Positions 37,493 through 48,885 of a stretch of 64,000 nt of DNA are shown here, piece by piece. A program made the position numbers and the translations under genes. The notes beneath the pieces are model-generated. The model did no database searches and was not told the origin of the DNA. It saw nothing but the letters and a program-made list of their open reading frames with translations. Numbering within the stretch: position 1 is the first letter of the stretch; every line of letters starts with the position of its first letter. The stretch comes from Archilochus colubris (lineage: Eukaryota; Chordata; Aves; Apodiformes; Trochilidae), in the NCBI GenBank assembly GCA_023079485.1, contig CM041115.1:28696826-28760825 (forward strand). Direction: 5' to 3'.

Positions 37493-38561
37493 TCATAGAA
37501 TTATAGAATGGGTTGGGTTGGAAGAGACACTGAAGATCACCTAGTTCCAATCCCTCCGCCACAGGAAGGGACATTTCTAGACAAACTAGACCAAGTTGTT
37601 CAACACCCCACCCAACCTGGCCTGGAATACTTCCAAGGATGGGACCATCTCAGCTTTGCTGGGCAACATGTTCCATTGTCTTATCACCCTCCCAGTCAAG
37701 GATTTCTTTCTAATCTAAGTCTACTCTCTTCCAGCATAAGACTATTAGCGTTTGCCCTATTGCTACATGCCATTGAAAACAGTCCCTCCCCAGCTTTACT
37801 GCAGGCCCACTTCAGGTACACGAAGGCTGCTATTAAGTCCCCCCAGAACCTTCGCCAGGCATAATGATCTCAACTCTCTCAGCCTGTCTTCATAGGAGAG
37901 GTGCTTCAGCCCTCTCATCACCTTTTGTCCCTCCTCTGGATTCCTACGCTAGCAACCCCAGAGCTGAACACAACATTCCATGCGGAGTCTCACAGGAGCA
38001 GAGCAGAGAGGGAGAATCCCCTCATTCAACATGCTGGCCTGGTTTCTTCTGATGAAGACCACAACACAGTTTGCAAGTGCTCATTGCCAGCTCATGCTGA
38101 GCTACTCACCAGCCAGCACACACAAATCTTTTTCCTTAGGGCTGCTATCAATCCTTTCTCTTCCCAACTTGAATTTATGCTTGGGATTTCCCTGATCCAG
38201 GTGCAGGACCTTGCATTTGGCCTTGTTAAAATTCATACGGTTTGCACAGGTCCACCTCTCAAGTATGTCGAGGTTCCTCTGGATGCCTTTCCTTCCAGCG
38301 TGTCAAGCACAAAACACAGCTTGGTGTTCTCAGCAAACTTGCTGAGGGGTCACTCATTCTCTTTGTCCATGTCACTGACAAAGATGTTAAACAGCACCAG
38401 TCTCAGTATTGACCCCTAAAGAATGCCACTCATCGCTAATCTCCACTTTGGCATTGAGTTATTGCCAAAGTGCAACTCTTTCATTGCAACTATCCAGCCA
38501 ATTCCTTACTCACTGAGTGGCCTATCCACCAAATCTGTGCCTCTATGTTGAGGACACGACT
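37493..38561 (-). mobile_element. CR1 LINE, reversed, RT-to-tail copy
   Basis: Read on the plus strand it begins with the complement of the tail (TCATAGAATTATAGAATGGG) and continues for about 1.07 kb through the complement of the ORF2 C-terminus and back to the RT region. The last recognisable part, near 38460-38560, is the complement of the segment between RT motifs A and B. It then stops abruptly at the start of a second reversed CR1. No intact frame remains. Plus-strand open frames across it (37508-37864, 37901-38419) are antisense shadows. Confidence 0.9.
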
Positions 38562-39352
38562 CGTAGAATCATGGAATCATAGACTGCCTAGGGTTAGAAG
38601 GGACCTTAAAGATTATCTAGTTCCTTCCCCCCTGCATAGACAGGAACACCTTCCACTAGATCAGGTTGCTCAAGGCTCCATCCAACTTGAGCACTTCCAG
38701 GAAGGGGTCATCCATGACCTCCTTGGTACACCTATGCCAGCATTTCACCACCCTCGCAGGAAAGAGTTTTTTTCTAATGTCCAGCCTAAATGTCCCCTCT
38801 TCAAGTTTAAACCATTGCTGCTTGTCCTCTCACTATATAGCCATGTAAAAATCCCTAACCCTTCTTTCTTGTAGGCTCTCTTCAGAAATTGGAAGGTTGC
38901 TATAAGGTCAACTTAGAGTTTCTTCTTCTCTAGGCTGAACAACCCCAACTTCCTCATCCTGTCTTCATAGAAGAGGTGCTCCAGCCCTCTGATCATTTTA
39001 ATGGCTCTCCTCTGGACACATTCCAGGAGCTGTAGGTCATTCTTATGTTGGGGATTCCAGAACTGGAATCTCCAGGGGGCGTCTCACAAGAACACAGTAT
39101 AGGGGGTGAATCACCTTCTTCGACCGACTGTCTATGCTTCTTTCAATGCAGCCCAGGACATGGTTGGCTTTCAGTACTGCAAGCATACACTTACAGGTCC
39201 TGTTAATCTTCTGGTCCACCACCACTGCCAAATCCTTCTACTCAGGGCTGTCCTCAGTCTTTTCTCCTCTCAACCTGTGCATGAGATTACCTCGATCCCA
39301 TGTGCAGAGTCTGTCAAATTGAGCTTCATGAATAATTCACAAGGTCATGTTT
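38562..39352 (-). mobile_element. CR1 LINE, reversed, second abutting copy
   Basis: Begins with the complement of another tail (TAGAATCATGGAATCATAGA) and runs about 0.79 kb to near 39350, where the complement of the 'KGKCKVLHL' region ends. A reverse frame at 39043-39231 still reads 'HVLGCIERSIDSRSKKVIHP', the usual I-L-G-C-I-x-R-x…S-R segment. CR1 sequence of the first copy does not resume beyond it, so the second element inserted at, or replaced, the 5' edge of the first. Confidence 0.9.
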
Positions 39353-40808
39353 GTCGCATTATTAAAGACAGTGTCCATATAGCATCCCTGTTTTTTAATG
39401 ATTGTTTAATTCTTGTAGAAAGCATACAACACTTTCACCTTTGCAATGTATTTTTGGTTTGTTTGTATTTGAATTTTGATACCGAATCTCAAGTTATTGA
39501 AGACAGTCATCTTACCAATTGTTTCCTTCTGGAATATCTAAGTCGTATGTCTATTAAAAGGTGTGAGAAATACTATGAAATTAAAATAAATAAGATTTTT
39601 ATAACGTCTTTGGAGATAAATCAGGTGATTTACAGGAACCCCTGAGCACTGAAAATTCACAGGTTTTAGTTCTTAAATTGGTTCAAATCATGTTAGAAAT
39701 TAAAAGACAAGTTGTTGAAGATATTAAACAAAAATGTTATAACCTAAACAGATTCAAAGTAGAATCAGAACAAGTCATTCCTACTGGATACTAGTTTTCC
39801 CATCCCTAAACATAACGATATGTTCTAACCTTCAAGTTTACAAAAGATGGAATATTGCCAAGATAATCTTTCATTTAAACCTTGGAGGGCACTCTTACAC
39901 TTCTCGGTAAGTGTCTTATGTTAGTAGTATTGTGTAAAAAGTTGGAAAGTATTTTCATCTTCAAATGGTGAAGAACCCAAAACCAGTAGAAAATATAACA
40001 GCCAGCACTGGAAATAAAATGATCTTATTAAAGTATAGCAAAAAAGCAGCTTTGACAAAAACAGCGAGATAGAAAGATTTCATCTTAAACCTGAAGTTAG
40101 TAAGGTAGTGGTGGAAAAAAAGAAACCACAGTAATTCACTCTCCTTTTCTTTGTTATTATCTTTGTTATTAAACATGTTATATCATGTTTATTAATTGTG
40201 ACATTATTCAAGAAACTTCTTGCCATTTTTATGCATCTAAATCTCATGTTACTCTTTCTCTTCAGGTTCCCATGTTACACATATAAATGCTGTATTGCTA
40301 TTGTGTTTCTAATTATCCAGTTCTTGCATTATTGCAGTATGGTTTGTTTGTTGACTGAAGAAAAAAAAGAGAAACTTTGGCCATGTAGAAACATTTGTGT
40401 TATAGCTTTACCATGGTATAACCTGGTACACTTTCTCCAGTATGTCAACAGGTATTTTTCCCACCACATGTAGTCTGTACAGAGGCACTTGTTTTTATCA
40501 CTATTTGTCATTTTTATGGGAATAACAGTTACATGAAGAATGAACCTAGGTAGTTCTTCATTTGTACTTTTTCTTACTTACTGCTTCCTAGTGGCTCTAA
40601 TTCCCCATGCTGAGGAATATAGTTTAAATTATTTCTCAGCCCTGCTTTTGTCAATCTCTCCTAGATTAATAATTTTTATCTATTTGGCATTTCCCAAAGA
40701 AGAAGCCAGATCAGTCCACGAAATACATTATATCACTTCTAATTTATTTCCTTAATCAGCAGCTGTGCTATCCAACCACTGAGCCTGAAATAAAAACATA
40801 CCAACATC
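39353..40808. other. Unique DNA, nothing recognised
   Basis: A+T-rich; open frames without domains. Confidence 0.5.
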
Positions 40809-40861
40809 TTAGACATTTAATCATGTATTTTTTCATTAGACATTTAATCATGTATTTTTCA
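40809..40861 (+). repeat. 27/26-bp tandem duplication
   Basis: TTAGACATTTAATCATGTAT… is present twice in succession, differing by one T in a T run. Confidence 0.9.
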
Positions 40862-41008
40862 TTAGGACTTGTATCCGTTTCTTCAGTGACATAATGCATA
40901 ATATAAATGCTAGTCTATTAGCATTTGAAACATGGTAATAAAATAATGTTACAGTTTATAAGCGGTGCTATAGAGGTGCAGATATAGCCAAAAATAGTAT
41001 TCAAGAAG

Positions 41009-41099
41009 GTTTTTGTTGTTTTTTTCTTCTTGTGTTGTTGGTGTTTTTTTTGGGTATTTTTTGTTTGTTTTTGGTTTTGTGTTCGTTTGTTTTTTAATT
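41009..41099 (+). repeat. G/T-only low-complexity tract
   Basis: T-rich with G every few bases (GTTTG, GGTTTT and similar), almost no A or C. Confidence 0.85.
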
Positions 41100-41517
41100 T
41101 ATCTTCCTCCACAAACTCCTGACCTTTGCTTAGATTTTACTTTTCACATGTAGAAACTCAGGAAACATACAATGTTAAATACAGCAATAATTCCTTCTTT
41201 AAACATAGGCCATGATGTAAGATAAAAGTCTTGGCATTTGGGAAAGATAAGTGAGTGGATCAAAACCCTCAGATGGATCACTGGTCACAGGAATGTCAAT
41301 TTGACAGTTGTTATTCATGCACTGATTGCAGTCAGCTTCTGAATAATAGGTCCTTCTATGCTTGACCTTCATGTCCCTTTCCCCTTAGTAACACACATGA
41401 ACAATTTCTTTTATACTGAACTTTCTAAAATCCTATTTGGAAGCTAAGGTTATATGAAAAGGGCAGCCTTCGTTATATTGTTCAGTCTAGTACTATTCTT
41501 TCGGATGACCTTTAAGA
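41100..41517. other. Unique DNA, nothing recognised
   Basis: A+T-rich spacer ahead of a CR1 copy. Confidence 0.5.
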
Positions 41518-41880
41518 GATTCTCAACTACTTCCTTACCTCAGTCTTCACTGGCAAGGGCTCCAGACACACTCTTGAAGTGACAGATGACAGTGACAAGG
41601 GTTGGAAGGAAGAACTGCCCAGTGTAAGAGAAGATCAGAGTCATGAACTATCTGAAGAATCTGAAAATGTAGAAGTCCATGGGACCCAATGGAACACATC
41701 CATGGGTACTGAGGGAAATGGCAGGTGTGGTTGCTAAACCTCTATAATATTCCAAAAGTCATGTCAGCCCAATGAAGTTCCCACTGGCTGTAAAAAGGGA
41801 AACGTAAGCCTCATTTTCAAAAAGGGAAAGAGGGAAGATCCAGGTAACTATAGGCCAGTCAGATCATTGAGCAGATCCTA

Positions 41881-42330
41881 TTGGCCGTACTGCTGGAGCA
41901 GAAGAACAAGGAAGAGCTGACTGGGTATAGTCAACATGGCTTTACCAAGGGCAAATCATGCCATTATGGAAAGGTCACAACATCAACAAACAACAGAAGA
42001 GAAACCAACATCATTTACCTGGACCTTAATAAAGATGACACTGTTCCACATGACATCCTGGTCTCCAACCATGTCTACATCCTGGCTTGATGGATGGCCC
42101 ACTCTATGTATTAAGAACTAGCTTGATGATCACACCCAAAGAGTGGGCATCAATGGGTCCAAGTGGAGGCCAAATGACAAGTAGAGTCCCTCAAGGATCA
42201 GTGTGGGACTGGTCCTGTTTAACATCTTTGTCGTTGACATGGATGGTGTCATTGAGTGAACCCTCAGCAAGTTCACTGATGACCCCAAGCTGTGTGGTGC
42301 AGCTGACCTGCTAGAAGGAAGGGATGCCAT
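41881..42330 (+). pseudogene. CR1 reverse transcriptase, broken at motifs A and B
   Basis: The frame 41881-42090 reads 'QHGFTKGKSC' and then motif A as IIYLDLNKDDTVPHDIL. The family has K-A-F-D-T-V-P-H, so one codon is lost and the phenylalanine of motif A is missing. Motif B is preserved only as VPQGSV; a one-base loss then turns the usual L-G-x-V-L-F-N into out-of-phase residues near 42200. Motif C survives in outline as FTDDPKL (about 42270-42290) with both aspartates. The copy is inactive. Confidence 0.85.
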
Positions 42331-42460
42331 CCAGAGGGACCTTGACAGGCTGGAGAGGTGAGACTATGATTACATCTTGAAGTTCAACAAGACCAGGTGC
42401 AAGGTCTTGCATCTGAGGCAAGACAGTCCCAAGCACTGATACAGGCTGAGTAGTGATTGC

Positions 42461-43075
42461 TTGAGAGCAGCCCTGAAGAAAAGGACTTGGGGGTGCTGGT
42501 GGATGAGAAGTTCAACACGAGCCATCAGTACACTTGCAGCCCAGAAAGCCAACCAGATCCTTGGATGCATCAAGAGAAGAATGGCCAGAAAGTCCAGGGA
42601 AGTGATTCTCCCCCTCTACTCTGCTCTCCTGAGACCCCACCTGGAGTATTGCATCCTGTCCTGGAGCTTTTGTGACAGGAGAGACAGGGACCTGCTGGAG
42701 TGTGTCCAGAGAAGGACCATGAGGATGATCAGAGGGCTGGAGAACCTCTCCTATGAAGACAGACTGAGAGAGTTGGGGTTATTCAGTCTGGAGAGGAAAA
42801 GGCTCCAAGGTGACCTTACTGTAGCCTTCCAGTATCTGAAGGGAGCCTACAAGGCAGCTGGCAGTGGACTTTTTAGGATGTCAGGTAGTGATAGGATTAG
42901 GGGCAATGGTTTCAAAATAGACGAGAGTAGATTGAGATTGGATATTATGAAGAAATTCTTCACCATGAGGGTGGTGAAATACTGGAACAGGCTGCCCAAA
43001 GAGGTGGTGGTGAAAGCCCCATCCTTGGAAGTTTTTAAGGCCAGGCTGGACAGGGCTCTGAGCAACATAGTCTAG
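42461..43075 (+). pseudogene. CR1 ORF2 C-terminal region (204 codons open)
   Basis: Open to the normal ORF2 end: 'TWGCWWMRSSTRA' at the start is out of phase, but from about 42530 it follows the family: 'QKANQILGCIKRRMARKSRE', 'LPLYSALLRPHLEYCILSWS', '[20 protein letters not shown]', 'KYWNRLPKEVVVKAPSLEVF'. The stop at 43073 is at the expected place. Relative to the copy at 47228, the protein is similar along its length but clearly a different subfamily. Confidence 0.85.
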
Positions 43076-43162
43076 TGGGGGGTGTCCCTACGCAGGGCAG
43101 GAGGGTTGGAACTAGATGATCATAAATGTCTCTTCCAACCTGGAAAATTCTATGATTCTATG

Positions 43163-44608
43163 CTTAATCAGTTCTTGACTTTTTTGTATGAATCAAACTC
43201 CCATAAGAAAGGGGATTTTTTTTTCTTTCGTTTTTTATTTTAATGGGATACTGTTATCAGGGTCTACACCATCAGTCTTGAGCCTTTTTTTGGTTTCTTT
43301 TCTCTGATAAAGAATATTAAACTCCCTTCAAGTCTCTTAGTGCACTGAAATATATGTTAGAGGGGAGGGGTCCAATGCAAAATTTGCCAGAAATAAAACT
43401 ATGCATGCTTCTACTGCCCAAAGACCAGAGTGTCAATATATAACTGTAACCTTTGCAGTGAACATGAAGTTGCATAGACCTATTGAACAAAAAGTCTTGC
43501 AACTGAAACAAAATATTTGCACTAGCTGGGGACAGAATCCTTAACACTGAAAATGTGCCAACAGTTGTGAAACCAAACAATGACCTGACTCATATAATCC
43601 TGTTTCTTCTGCCTGAAATGAAACATCAGAAAATAGTGAACTTTGGTTTTGTATCCTTATCTATTGACTATATGTTTCACTTACCATGCTTAAGAGCATA
43701 AATCAGGGTATTATTTTTGGTTTTTGCAAGATTATCAAACACTTTCCCGTCACTAATCCCATCTCAGATTAAAGAACTGATGGTGACCAATAAAATTGTA
43801 GAATGTTCCTCAAAATATGGCAATAAAACTACTCACTTTCTTCCATATTGCTTTAAAATCAGTACTGGCTGGAATTTGTCTGTTGCTGAACATTCATATT
43901 GCATTGGCACAAAAGCTGAAAAAGTGGCTGACTCATCACAGTCTTCTTTTAGTTTAGTAACTGTGCAGTTTTGCTGGCCTTGAATTGTTTTGGCACTAAG
44001 GTAAAATCAAGTAAAATCCAGATCCATGAAGCAATTTTCAAAGTAAAAGTTGTTTACTTTGCCTAATTGCCCTATGAAATTCTTTTCCAGTTTTTAGGAT
44101 GGAGAGTTAATTTCTGAATTTTTATGTTCTTTTTATATAATGTCCATCTGTGAAGTTTCAGTAATGTTTGCTTCTTTCTTAAGTACTCAGCTTGGAGAAA
44201 AGGGAAGAAGATAGTTTTAAAAGCAGGTTGTCCTCCCTAAGTGGAATTATTCTGGTGCAGAACTGCTGTAAAAGATTCACAAAACAGATTGAATCTGCCT
44301 AGTATTTTGTGGTTCATCAGCAATATTACTGACCATTCTGATTCCATTTAGAGGACTTCATTGTCTAGAAACAATTTATAATATGATGGCACAATGTAAG
44401 AATCTTATACATAAATCCAAATCTCTCTAGAGATACAGTGTGTGTTGAAAAGTTGTAAGAAAAGAAGTTACAGTTGCCAATAATGGCAAATGATCCTGTG
44501 TTATCATATTATTCCCTGTTATCTTATTGACATCCACAAATGAATGTTTGCGCAGGGAAAAATGATATAGCAAATTGAATGCATATGCCTAGTGAAATAA
44601 TAAATAAA
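43163..44608. other. Unique DNA, nothing recognised
   Basis: Open frames of 87 codons (minus) and 88 codons (plus) lack known domains. Confidence 0.5.
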
Positions 44609-45180
44609 TAGAACCATATGATGTATTTTGGAAGAGATATTTAAATGTTATCCAGCCCAACCTTCCTTTAGTGAGCAAGGATATATACAACTATACTTCA
44701 AATTTTCTTCAAGTATTGAAAAGCTGCAAGAATGTCTTCAGGCTGAAAAACTTCAATTCTCTCAGCCTGTCCTCACAGGAGAGATATTGCAGATATCTGA
44801 TCATTTCTCTGGCTCTCTTTTAAACTCATTCCCACAGATCCATGTCTGTCAAGTACTGAGGAATGCAGACATAGACACAGTACTCCAGGTGGGATCTCAT
44901 GAGAGTAGAGGGGCAGAATTACTTTCCTTAACCTGCTGACCATGCTTCCTTTTATGGAACCCCTGATATGTTTGGCTTTCTTGGCTGCACAAGCACATTC
45001 CCAGGTCACATCCAGTTTTTCATCCACCAGTAACCTTAAATCCTTCTCTACAGGGTGCCTCTCAATCTTTTCATTTCCTGGCCTATACTGATACCAACAG
45101 TTGCAGGACCAAGGTGCAGGACCACTCCTCAGGCTTGTTCAGGTCCCTCTGACTGGTATCCTGTCCCTCAGGCATAAAAT
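44609..45180 (-). mobile_element. CR1 LINE, reversed, diverged
   Basis: The left end has a blurred complement of the tail (ATAGAACCATATGATGTATT). The rest is the complement of the ORF2 C-terminal region, with an apparent internal deletion near 44700. The reverse frame 44773-45027 reads 'VTWECACAAKKAKHIRGSIK', matching the segment around A-x-K-A-x-x-I-L-G-x-I. Among the older copies in the window. Confidence 0.85.
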
Positions 45181-47186
45181 GAAGGACTTGAGCATCTGTC
45201 TTCCAGACTTCAACACCAAAACACTCTCCTGTAATTACTGTAATTAAGAATTGTACATCTTAGAAAGTGACGACTAGTAGAAGAGGAGTGAGATAAGAGG
45301 AGCGAAAGAAATTAAATTACAGACTTCTAGCCTCCTGCTCAGAATGCTTTCTTATCAATATCTGTCAAGAATGAAAAGAAATTAATTACCCTAATTACAG
45401 TTAAGCAGCTTGTCAAACCTCCATAGTTGTCCACAGATGACGAAGAAATCAGTAAGATTCAACACAGGTTTCATTCAATCCAGTTGAATAACATAGCAAA
45501 TGAGAAGTCAAAAGGAAGGCAATTGTAAAGCCAGATGCTTTGCAGAAATACTAGGAATGATTTAACAATGATAATGGAAATAAATATAAAAGATGAATTG
45601 CAGATGAAACACTGAATTTTTGAGGAATACAAATTCTATGCAGGAGACATGGACATATCTGGTGACTTGATGCAGATAATTTTGCTGTTAGGATCATCTA
45701 CACTCCTAAATTATCATCTGATTCAGATGTTAAGTTTAAGAGTGAGAGAAAAGAAACAATTCACACAGCAATTAAATAAAGTTTAGTGCAAATCTGGAAT
45801 AGAACAGAAGACCTAATAAGATGGCAGCATTCTACAAGAAAAGATAACTATCAGAAGTTTATGTGATAAAGCACAAAAATTACTCCTTCAAGTTAAAATA
45901 ATGACATTGCTGAAGGATTAAAAGAGTAATTTAACAGATAATTTTGAATGGGATAATTAAAATAGCCATTTTGTAGACAGATGCTGTTGAAAACACTAAT
46001 TCATAAGCAATTTAGGAGAAACCAGAATCAAGTAAGTGTTGCCACTTTTGCCACCTAATACTGACATTTTATTCTCAGTCTTTCATGTATTAACCTTATT
46101 GACTTAGCACTTGAAAAATTCAAATGAGTAATAGAGGCAAACCCAATTTTTTAAAAAAATAATATATTCTACTAAAACAATAATGACTGCAGCAGCTTCT
46201 TATCTTAGCATGTACAGCAGAATTCTGATTTTTATTTTCATGGTAACATCAAATGTTATAGCCTAAGTCCTTACCAATTACTGAATTTTCCTTTCTCATC
46301 TTTACGTGCCTCTTTCTCTGTGTTTTCTTCAGACCTTTTAAATCTATCTGAATTCAGAGGATTTCCAAAGTGCTTCACGAATGCAGGACTTGTCTCTGTG
46401 ACTACTCTAAGAAAAGACATTGATAGGTGAAGTTCCCTGGTTTTGCTAAACTGTGTAGTTGTTCAACCTCAAAGAAATAGCTAATTCTTTTTGACCTCCC
46501 ATTTATCTACATGCAAAATATGCCTAGTGAAAAAAAATCCACATCTAGGAAGTGTGAAATTTAAGCTAGACAAATAGCTTATAGCAATAGTAGAGTAGAA
46601 TTGGCATAATTCATTGAACTGCACTGAAACTAATCCTCTGGCAACATTAAAATTATTCAGTCACATAACTTTTATTAAATTGATAGTCATGCAAATGCTC
46701 TAACTGAAGTAAATAGAGCAGTTGCATCAGAAGAAAGTATACTTTTGCTGATGTTGATAGTTATAGAGCACTTAAGCAAAGGGAGAGTAAAAATGTACAA
46801 ACTCTGGTGAAACTGAAAAATGTTGTTTAAGAGGCTACTGAATAACTATTGAAATAGGAATTATAATCTTTATTTTGTCCTGCAGAAAAAAAGCCACAAA
46901 GGGGTTTTATGAGGGTTATTGGAAACTATAAACATGATAGCATTTAGAGGGGGAGCTGAGAAAAAAAAATAGCATGTTTCCAAAAGAACAAATGTGTGGC
47001 CCAGCTTTTAATTGAAAAAATCAGTTCTGCTTGTATTTCTCTATATGTATAAACTCAAAGTTCCTTGGAATTTTAAGCTTCTTACTTGCAAAGAAGAAAT
47101 CTATAATTATTATGATATTTATAAGCACTTAGTAAAGCTGATAACAAAGTGAGCAAAGAAATGAGACAAAACCTTCCTACCAGTCA
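45181..47186. other. Unique DNA, no gene seen
   Basis: About 2 kb, A+T-rich, with no open frame over 60 codons and no transposon motif. Confidence 0.55.
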
Positions 47187-47228
47187 ATACCATTCTTCTT
47201 ACGTTTCATACCATTCTTCATACGTTTT
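47187..47228 (+). repeat. 21-bp tandem duplication at a CR1 5' junction
   Basis: ATACCATTCTTC(T/A)TACGTTT(C/T) occurs twice in succession, ending exactly where the CR1 sequence at 47229 begins. It probably arose when the truncated CR1 inserted. Confidence 0.8.
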
Positions 47229-47926
47229 TGAAGTTCAACAAGGGGAAGTGTAGAGTTTTGCATTTGGGGAAGAACAACACGATGGCCCAGTATAGGTTGG
47301 GGGCTGACCTGCTGGAGAGCAGTGTAGGTGAAAGAGACCTGGGGGTCCTGGTAGACAAGAGGATGACCATGAGCCAGCAATGTGCCCTTGTGGCCAAGAA
47401 GGCCAATGGCATCCTGGGGTGCATTAGAAAGGGTGTGGTTAGTAGGTCAAGAGAGGTTCTCCTCCCCCTCTATTCTGCATTGGTGAGGCCGCACCTGGAG
47501 TATTGTGTCCAGTTCTGGGCCCCTCAGTTCAAGAAGGACAGGGAAGTGCTTGAAAGAGTCCAGCGCAGAGCTACTAAGATGATTAAGGGAGTGGAACATC
47601 TCCCTTATGAGGAAAGGCTGAGGGAGCTGGGTCTCTTTAGTTTGGAGAAAAGGAGACTGAGGGGTGACCTCATCAATGTTTTCAAATATGTAAGGGGTGA
47701 GTGTCAGGGAGATGGAGTTAGGCTTTTCTCAGTGATGACCAGTGATAGGACAAGGGGTAATGGGTGTAAATTGGAGCACGGGAGGTTCAAGTTGAATATT
47801 CGAAAGAATTTTTTTACTGTAAGGGTGACAGAGCCCTGGAACAGGCTGCCCAGGGGGGTCGTGGAGTCTCCTTCACTGGAGACATTCAAAACCCGCTTGG
47901 ACACGTTCCTGCACGATGTACTCTAG
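47228..47926 (+). pseudogene. CR1 ORF2 C-terminal fragment, open frame (232 codons)
   Basis: Reads '[20 protein letters not shown]', '[20 protein letters not shown]', '[20 protein letters not shown]', '[20 protein letters not shown]', '[20 protein letters not shown]' and '[20 protein letters not shown]', i.e. the complete post-RT part of CR1 ORF2. The methionine at the start is only an internal residue. This region's function in CR1 is not well defined and it has no catalytic domain by itself. I do not regard it as a host gene. Expression would need a fortuitous promoter. Confidence 0.93.
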
Positions 47927-48016
47927 GTGGCCCTGCTCTGGCAGGGGGGGTTGGACTAGATGATCTTTTGAGGTCCCTTCTAACCCCTAGGATTCTATGT
48001 TTCTATGATTCTATGA
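47229..48016 (+). mobile_element. CR1 LINE, youngest-looking copy, 5'-truncated
   Basis: About 0.79 kb comprising the last 232 codons of ORF2 without any stop or shift, an ~80-base 3' UTR with GGGGGGTTGGACTAGATGATC, and a tail of three ATTCTATG-type units. It starts just after RT motif C, so it has neither endonuclease nor catalytic RT residues and cannot move. The lack of disabling changes over 700 coding bases, against many in the other copies, suggests it inserted more recently. Its closest relative here is the copy at 21808. Confidence 0.97.
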
Positions 48017-48493
48017 TAAAGCATCAATCCAACAGTTAGGAGCTTCATTTTGCTAATTGGGAGCCCACTGAGAGCAAGTTCTGAACCAATTTAAATAACA
48101 AAAATCTTGAAATATTTCACATATACAATAAAGGAATTAAATATATATTTTTAACAATAATTCAATCATATAACTTATAGGTGGAAAAAAGTGCTAAACA
48201 AAACTCATTGTGATGGAATCACATCCATGTGGAATTTACTGGATCTGGCTTTTAGGATTCTTGCACAATTCAGTTGTGGCTACATTCTGCAAATTCTGAA
48301 CGTTATAGAATTCTACAGTTGTATTCATCTTTTGGCTACTAAGATACAGCTATCAAGATAGGAAACAGATGTGCTACTGTTGACACACCTGTACAAACAA
48401 CAACTCTTTACTTAAGACCTTAAGATTGCCCCAAATTCTCATATCAAAATGAAAACAGTAAATACATAGATGATTAACAAAATTGTTGAAGTC
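48017..48493. other. Unique DNA between two CR1 copies
   Basis: No gene or repeat recognised. Confidence 0.5.
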
Positions 48494-48885
48494 TCTTGAC
48501 AGTAACAGAGTAATTAAAGGGAAGGCAGGAGCAGATGATACCATAGTGGGGCTTGCTACAGACCACCTGACTAGGAAGACTGAGAAGACGAGGCTCTCTA
48601 TAGACAGGTAGAGCACCTTCACATTTACAAGCACATTTACAACGTCCCTCCCCTGCTGGAGGGACAACACAGCAAGGAGCCATCAATCTAGGGTGCTCCT
48701 GGCATGCTTTGACAACTATTTCTGTCTCTAGCTGGTAGAGGAACCAACAAGAAAAGGTGATATGTTGGAGCTTATTCTCACCAACAAGGATGGACTGGTG
48801 GAGAATGTAAATCTGATGGGCAACTTGGATTGCAGTGATTGCAAAAGGTAGAATATAAGATCCTTAGGGGAACAAGGCTCCCTAA
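48494..48885 (+). mobile_element. CR1 LINE, endonuclease-region fragment
   Basis: An internal fragment with no tail. It begins at the AAAGGGA(A)GGCAGG(A/G)GCAG…ATAGTGGGG block of the endonuclease domain and continues through 'LLELILTNKDGLVENVNLMG' (about 48760-48822), the L-L-D-L-(I/L)-L-T-N motif near the end of the domain. Stops and shifts are frequent. It comes from another part of CR1 than the copy at 47229 and is older, so the two are separate insertions. Confidence 0.8.

Larger units (their letters stand above)
41518..43162 (+). mobile_element. CR1 LINE, RT-to-tail copy
   Basis: About 1.65 kb, 5'-truncated just upstream of the RT domain (CCTCAGTCTTCACTGGCAAGG is the usual block there) and complete at the 3' end, with tail AATTCTATGATTCTATG. 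It contains 'MGPNGTHPWVLREMAG'-like codons near 41680, degraded RT motifs (41881-42314), and a well-preserved C-terminal frame (42461-43075). The tail type (CCAACCTGGAAAATTCTATG) differs from those at 7558/30450 and 21808/47229, so at least three CR1 subfamilies are present in the window. Confidence 0.95.

Noticed and set aside
37508..38419. Plus-strand open frames of 118 and 172 codons
   Set aside because: They lie antisense to a reversed CR1 and owe their openness to the underlying ORF2 pattern.
39106..39645. 179-codon plus-strand open frame
   Set aside because: Its first part is antisense to the reversed CR1 at 38562-39352 and the rest is A+T-rich unique DNA without a domain.
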